Assembly (NCBI RefSeq): GCF_021390325.1
Contig: NZ_JAJUWU010000010.1
Location: forward strand, 1-64,000
Reading direction: 5' to 3'
DNA from: Jiella avicenniae
Lineage (GTDB): Bacteria; Pseudomonadota; Alphaproteobacteria; Rhizobiales; Rhizobiaceae
Length of the DNA: 64,000 nucleotides
Part shown: in pieces, positions 62,537 through 64,000 of the stretch
Position numbering within the stretch: the first letter of the stretch is position 1
Layout of the letters: each line of letters begins with the position of its first letter
Notes under the pieces: model-generated
Databases searched by the model: none
What the model was told of the DNA's origin: nothing
Seen by the model: the letters and a program-made list of their open reading frames with translations, nothing else
Translations under genes and position numbers: made by a program

Positions 62537-63258
62537 CGTGAAAACTCCTCCCTCAGCGTCGTGTCGGACGCTCCGATCCCCCGAAGCGCGAAATAGGCCA
62601 ACTGCCGGGCGATCAAACCGCGTCGGTCGGCAAGTTCGGCAATCGTGTCGTGCGGCCAGAGGATCGGCGCGTCGAGCGCCGTCACGAAGATCCGGCCAAG
62701 CATGGCCGTGTCGCGGCCGGTCGGCAGGTCGCGCTCCTCGACCGCCTCGGCGATCAGCCGGGTGAAGATCGCGTCGTAGCGTCGGCGCCTCTCGGCAATG
62801 CCGGCGATCGCCTCGGCCTCGCCGGCACCGAGGGTGGCGATGGCCATGCCGGACGTCGCCCCCGCCAGCGTGCGATGCAGGGCGATGTCGGCCAGCACCG
62901 CGGCGGAATGGACGTTCGCGGCTTCGGTCAGACGGGCGATCGCCCGTTCGCGGCGGCCGGCGATCTCGTCGGTGCGGGCGGCAAGGCGCGCGAGGCCGTC
63001 TTCGCACAGATCGGCCAGAAGCTCGCCCTTCGAGCGATAGCGATGATAGACGAGGCCCTTGGTGGCTCCGAGGCTTTTCGCCACCTCGTCGATCGAGGCG
63101 GCGGCATAGCCGCGGGCCGCGAAGATCTCGGCCGCCGCCGCAAGGATGCGGCGGCGCAACGCCGCGTCCTCGCCGCCGCGGATCGCGGCGAAGTCCCGCT
63201 CCCGCCGCGGCGGTCGCCGGCGGGGCCGGTCCTGGTCTCGTCTCTCGCGCTCCGGCAT
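62533..63258 (-). CDS. TetR-family transcriptional regulator
   Basis: This 241-residue TetR-type protein has the HTH ILAAAAEIFAARGYAAASID and EVAKSLGATKGLVYHRYRSK at about residues 38-80, after an Arg-rich N-terminal tail. The C-terminal ligand domain is typical of fatty-acid or acyl-CoA-responsive members. It is coupled to an acyl-CoA dehydrogenase gene and divergent from an SDR gene, so it probably controls both. ATG 63258 is chosen; an alternative start lies at 63321. Confidence 0.85.
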   Translation of the reverse strand: MPERERRDQDRPRRRPPRRERDFAAIRGGEDAALRRRILAAAAEIFAARGYAAASIDEVAKSLGATKGLVYHRYRSKGELLADLCEDGLARLAARTDEIAGRRERAIARLTEAANVHSAAVLADIALHRTLAGATSGMAIATLGAGEAEAIAGIAERRRRYDAIFTRLIAEAVEERDLPTGRDTAMLGRIFVTALDAPILWPHDTIAELADRRGLIARQLAYFALRGIGASDTTLREEFSR

Positions 63259-63432
63259 CGACCGATCCTCGACGGCGCCGCCCGTTGCGTCGGGCGGCGT
63301 CGTCGAGGATGGGACATGCAACTTCGCGCGGTGTCAAACGAGCGATCGGGGCGAAAGCCGGGCGCCGGCGCCTTGGGCTGCGGCCCACCGGCCCTAGATG
63401 CCGGACGAACGCCAGCAAGGAAGGCTGTCCGC

Positions 63433-64000
63433 ATGGCCGATCCCATCCTCGAACGACTGTTCTCGCTTCGCGGCAAGACCGCCCTCGTCACCGGCGGGGC
63501 GACCGGCATCGGCCGGATGATCGCGACGGCGCTCGTCGCTGCCGGCGCGACCGTCCACATCGCCTCGCGCAAGCTCGAAGCCTGCGAGGCGGCGGCGGAG
63601 GAAATCGGCGCCGAGGGTCATCCGGGCACGGTCATGGCGCTTTCCGGCGACGTCTCCAGCGAGGAGGGCGTCGCCGCGTTGGCGAAGGCGATCGGCGAGC
63701 GGACGGACAGGCTGGACGTTCTCGTCAACAATGCCGGCGTCTCCTGGGGCGCGCCGCTCGGCGAGTTTCCCTATTCGGCCTGGAACAGGGTGCTGTCGGT
63801 CAACGTGGTCGGGCTGTTCTTGCTCACCCAGGCGCTGCTGCCGCTGCTCGAAGCCTCGGCCAGCGACGACGATCCGGCCCGCATCGTCAATCTCGGCTCG
63901 GTGATGGGCGCCCAGCCGCTGGCGGAAAACGTCTATTCCTACGCCGCCTCCAAGGCGGCGGTGCATCATCTCACCCGGTCGCTGGCGAAGGAACTCGCCG
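63433..64000 (+). CDS. SDR-family oxidoreductase (3' end outside window)
   Basis: The visible 189 residues show a classical short-chain dehydrogenase: KTALVTGGATGIGRMIATAL for NAD(P) binding, VLVNNAGVSWGAPLGEFPY for the NNAG motif, the catalytic Ser in IVNLGSVMGAQ and YSYAASKAAVHHL with the intact Tyr-x-x-x-Lys. AAGGAAGG lies before the ATG. It is divergent from the TetR gene. Together with the neighbouring acyl-CoA dehydrogenase it suggests beta-oxidation-like chemistry on an unknown acyl compound. The gene continues past the window end. Confidence 0.9.
   Translation, partial: MADPILERLFSLRGKTALVTGGATGIGRMIATALVAAGATVHIASRKLEACEAAAEEIGAEGHPGTVMALSGDVSSEEGVAALAKAIGERTDRLDVLVNNAGVSWGAPLGEFPYSAWNRVLSVNVVGLFLLTQALLPLLEASASDDDPARIVNLGSVMGAQPLAENVYSYAASKAAVHHLTRSLAKELA

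Noticed and set aside
61301-63418. Acyl-CoA dehydrogenase extended to the full open frame
   Set aside because: The extra upstream part is antisense-like Arg/Pro-rich sequence overlapping the TetR gene; the family N-terminus begins at 62536.

Overview
The window is high-GC DNA whose gene content and intergenic repeats fit an alphaproteobacterium of the Hyphomicrobiales (Rhizobiales). The evidence is a XoxF-type methanol dehydrogenase cluster, Ku plus a PE-LIG-POL LigD, a biliverdin-type bacteriophytochrome with an HWE kinase, an Entner-Doudoroff operon, and several GC-rich palindromic intergenic elements. The genus cannot be fixed from the sequence alone.

Layout. (1) 451-10154: one chemotaxis operon, STAS-cheY-cheA-cheW-mcp-cheW-cheR-cheB, closing with an unusual soluble coiled-coil protein. 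(2) 10295-15796: tRNA-Ala(CGC), yggT, yggU, a secreted protein, then ku-ligD for bacterial NHEJ. (3) 15861-18552: a paired acyl-CoA dehydrogenase set of the pimeloyl-CoA type, with a 47-bp perfect inverted repeat in the gap between the subunits. (4) 18788-29125: a lanthanide methanol oxidation cluster: XoxF, cytochrome XoxG, XoxJ, a CXXCW protein, a SoxYZ-like carrier, a zinc metallohydrolase, a beta-propeller and a glutaredoxin-MauE fusion. (5) 29490-43897: a reductive pyrimidine degradation island (preT, preA, rutR, beta-alanine aminotransferase, carbamoyl hydrolase, dihydropyrimidinase). Three toxin-antitoxin modules (Phd/PemK-like, HicAB, MazEF), a GGDEF-EAL protein and a DUF1643 gene are interspersed. 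(6) 43929-45778: a DUF559 gene between 36-bp inverted repeats, an atypical SDR and a small membrane protein. (7) 45830-50022: zwf-pgl-edd. (8) 50276-53535: bphO-bphP light sensing. (9) 53909-57133: a PuuA/PuuB-like polyamine pair and an Rmf/CrpP-like small protein. (10) 57527-64000: an orphan periplasmic binding protein, a very AT-rich orphan membrane gene, threonine aldolase, a Met-rich secreted repeat protein, an acyl-CoA dehydrogenase with its TetR regulator, and an SDR cut by the window end.

How the genes work together. The pyrimidine genes give a full path from uracil/thymine to (methyl)malonate semialdehyde: PreTA reduces the base, the hydantoinase opens the ring, the zinc hydrolase removes the carbamoyl group, and the aminotransferase deaminates beta-alanine. 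A near-consensus RutR box lies in the rutR/aminotransferase divergent promoter. The xox genes form a periplasmic electron path from methanol through PQQ to cytochrome c. The most notable oddities are the last gene of the che operon (two MCP-hairpin-like segments and a CheZ-like DxxxQ motif), the toxin genes inside the pyrimidine operons, the IR-bounded DUF559 unit, and the AT-rich orphan gene at 58692-59324.
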